DNA from: an archaeon
Lineage (GTDB): Archaea; Asgardarchaeota; Hermodarchaeia; Hermodarchaeales; Hermodarchaeaceae
Direction of reading: 5' to 3'
Assembly (NCBI GenBank): GCA_016550415.1
Contig: JABXGU010000379.1
Span: forward strand, 1 to 7,808
DNA: 7,808 nt
A program made the position numbers and the translations under genes. Position 1 is the first letter of the stretch, and every line of letters starts with the position of its first letter. A model generated the notes under the pieces. It was not told where the DNA came from and did not search any database. It saw nothing but the letters and a program-made list of their open reading frames with translations. This document shows positions 6,756 to 7,808 of the stretch, piece by piece.

Positions 6756-7598
6756 TTCGGATAATTCTCGAGCCTGTTGAGCCAGGAGGTCTGTAAATTC
6801 TGGTTTTTCTGTGTCTACAAACTCTCCACAGACTATTCGAGTATGATAGTCTACTTCTGCTTTCATAGGATCCGTGAAGTTTCGGATTACAGATATCTCC
6901 CGATAGCGACGCATAACTTCGAGTCCATTGCCATATCGATTATATCGGTCGTATAGTGTTGGGCAGGGAGAGATTACCTCGATAAATGTGAAGCCCTTCT
7001 TTTGCAGTGCTTTTTCAATGGATTTTGTGAGCCTTCGTGCATGAAGGGCAGTCCAACGGGCAACATAGATGGCACCAGAAGCAGCTGCAACGCTAACAAG
7101 GTTGAATGGGTGCTCGATGTTGCCATAAGGTGATGTTACAGTGATGGCATCAACGGGTGTTGTAGGACCTTGCTGTCCCCCCGTCATTCCATAGTTAAAG
7201 TTGTTAACACATAGAACTAGCATGTCGACGTTTCGACGTGCTGCATGGATAAAGTGATTGCCACCAATGGCAAATAGGTCACCATCACCGCTGATAACTA
7301 CTGGTTTTAACTCGGGGTTGGCTACTTTGACTCCAGTAGCGAAGGCAATTGGGCGACCATGAGTGGTATGAAATCCATCAGCTTCGAAGTAGCCGCTGGT
7401 TCGACCTGTACATCCGATTCCACTTATCACCGTGAGACGATTCATATCAAATTTGAGTTCACGGAGGGCATTAGCAAAAGCATTAACAACGATGCCAATT
7501 CCGCATGCACTACAATAGATGTGTGGGAGGCGATCTCGTCGTACGTATTCAAGTAGTGGGTGTTTTTCTGAAGTGGACAAAGATGTGCTCACTGTCAT
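6750..7598 (-). CDS. korB: 2-oxoacid:ferredoxin oxidoreductase beta subunit (thiamine diphosphate-binding), probably 2-oxoglutarate type
   Basis: The 282-residue product is the TPP-binding catalytic subunit, which decarboxylates a 2-oxoacid and, with CoA, forms an acyl-CoA while reducing ferredoxin. The TPP/Mg motif is GDGD at 104-107, completed by N132-N133 and YGMTGGQ (136-142). Four cysteines, C29, C32, C63 and C212, have the spacing of the [4Fe-4S] ligands next to TPP in this enzyme family. The blocks HTTHGRPIAFATGVK, GGNHFIHAARRN and GPTTP resemble KorB and VorB more than PorB, so 2-oxoglutarate is the likeliest substrate and a branched-chain or other 2-oxoacid the alternative. The ATG at 7598 has GGAGGTG six bases upstream and overlaps the korA stop by four bases. 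Confidence 0.92.
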   Translation of the reverse strand: MTVSTSLSTSEKHPLLEYVRRDRLPHIYCSACGIGIVVNAFANALRELKFDMNRLTVISGIGCTGRTSGYFEADGFHTTHGRPIAFATGVKVANPELKPVVISGDGDLFAIGGNHFIHAARRNVDMLVLCVNNFNYGMTGGQQGPTTPVDAITVTSPYGNIEHPFNLVSVAAASGAIYVARWTALHARRLTKSIEKALQKKGFTFIEVISPCPTLYDRYNRYGNGLEVMRRYREISVIRNFTDPMKAEVDYHTRIVCGEFVDTEKPEFTDLLAQQARELSER

Positions 7599-7808
7599 TC
7601 AATGCACCTCCTAGTTAGAGTGATGAGTTGATTGGGGGTGTGAGGTGTTCCGCAGGGGTAGGGAATGAGGTGAACGGGAACTTCGTTTCGAATAACTCGT
7701 TCTACTTCACCCACTAATTGACCATAGTTTAATTCAGCGACTATTACATGTTGGGCATTTGATGCTGCCTCTTTGAGTTGTTTACGTGGGAATGGCCATA
7801 TACTGATG
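7595..7808 (-). CDS. korA: 2-oxoacid:ferredoxin oxidoreductase alpha subunit, C-terminal fragment (cut by window edge)
   Basis: An open frame enters from the right edge and ends at TGA 7597-7595, giving the last 70 residues of a protein. It contains WPFPRKQL, then VIVAELNYGQLVGEVERVIR and a closing stretch PYPCGTPHTPNQL. This is the usual C-terminal end of the alpha subunit of archaeal 2-oxoacid:ferredoxin oxidoreductases, where a conserved 'E-x-N-x-G-Q-L' strand is followed by the 'G-x-P-x-T-P' loop. The stop overlaps the korB start as ATGA, so the two are translationally coupled. The start codon and the catalytic part of the subunit lie outside the window, so no promoter for the operon can be seen. 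Confidence 0.85.
   Translation of the reverse strand, partial: ISIWPFPRKQLKEAASNAQHVIVAELNYGQLVGEVERVIRNEVPVHLIPYPCGTPHTPNQLITLTRRCIE

Overview
The window reads as a piece of an archaeal chromosome, probably from an anaerobic Asgard-type archaeon (Thorarchaeia-like is my best guess, moderate to low confidence). The reasons are the F420-non-reducing (Mvh, group 3c) [NiFe]-hydrogenase joined to HdrA, the split 2-oxoacid:ferredoxin oxidoreductase, tightly overlapping genes with strong GGAGG-type Shine-Dalgarno sites, a TATA-type promoter and oligo-T terminator, and a secreted right-handed beta-helix protein whose N-terminal part resembles proteins I associate with Asgard genomes. All supported genes are on the minus strand, so the layout reads from high to low coordinates.

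Region 7808 to 1402 is one uninterrupted seven-gene operon, entered from the right edge: the end of a 2-oxoacid:ferredoxin oxidoreductase alpha subunit (korA), then korB, korC, hdrA, mvhD, mvhG and mvhA. Junctions are 4-nt overlaps, 1-2 nt gaps, or a Shine-Dalgarno site directly at the previous stop. Together they suggest a redox module: KorABC oxidatively decarboxylates a 2-oxoacid (2-oxoglutarate most likely) and reduces ferredoxin; MvhAG oxidises or evolves H2; MvhD passes electrons to the flavoprotein HdrA, which can bifurcate or confurcate electrons between H2, ferredoxin and a third partner. No HdrB or HdrC is present in the window, so the usual heterodisulfide branch is missing at this locus.

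Region 1401 to 1239 is intergenic. It carries a T-rich terminator just after mvhA and a TATA-like box for the next gene. Region 1238 to 1 is a different, AT-rich gene: a secreted NosD-like beta-helix protein that runs off the left edge.

The least expected signal is not a gene. Inside hdrA (near 5594) and again inside mvhA (near 1551), synonymous codon choice switches abruptly from almost all A/C-ending to almost all G/T-ending codons within one or two codons. Both switches have the same polarity, and the hdrA one relaxes over roughly a kilobase on its right side. The protein sequences run through intact, so this is a mutational, recombinational or RNA-level pattern laid over conserved genes.
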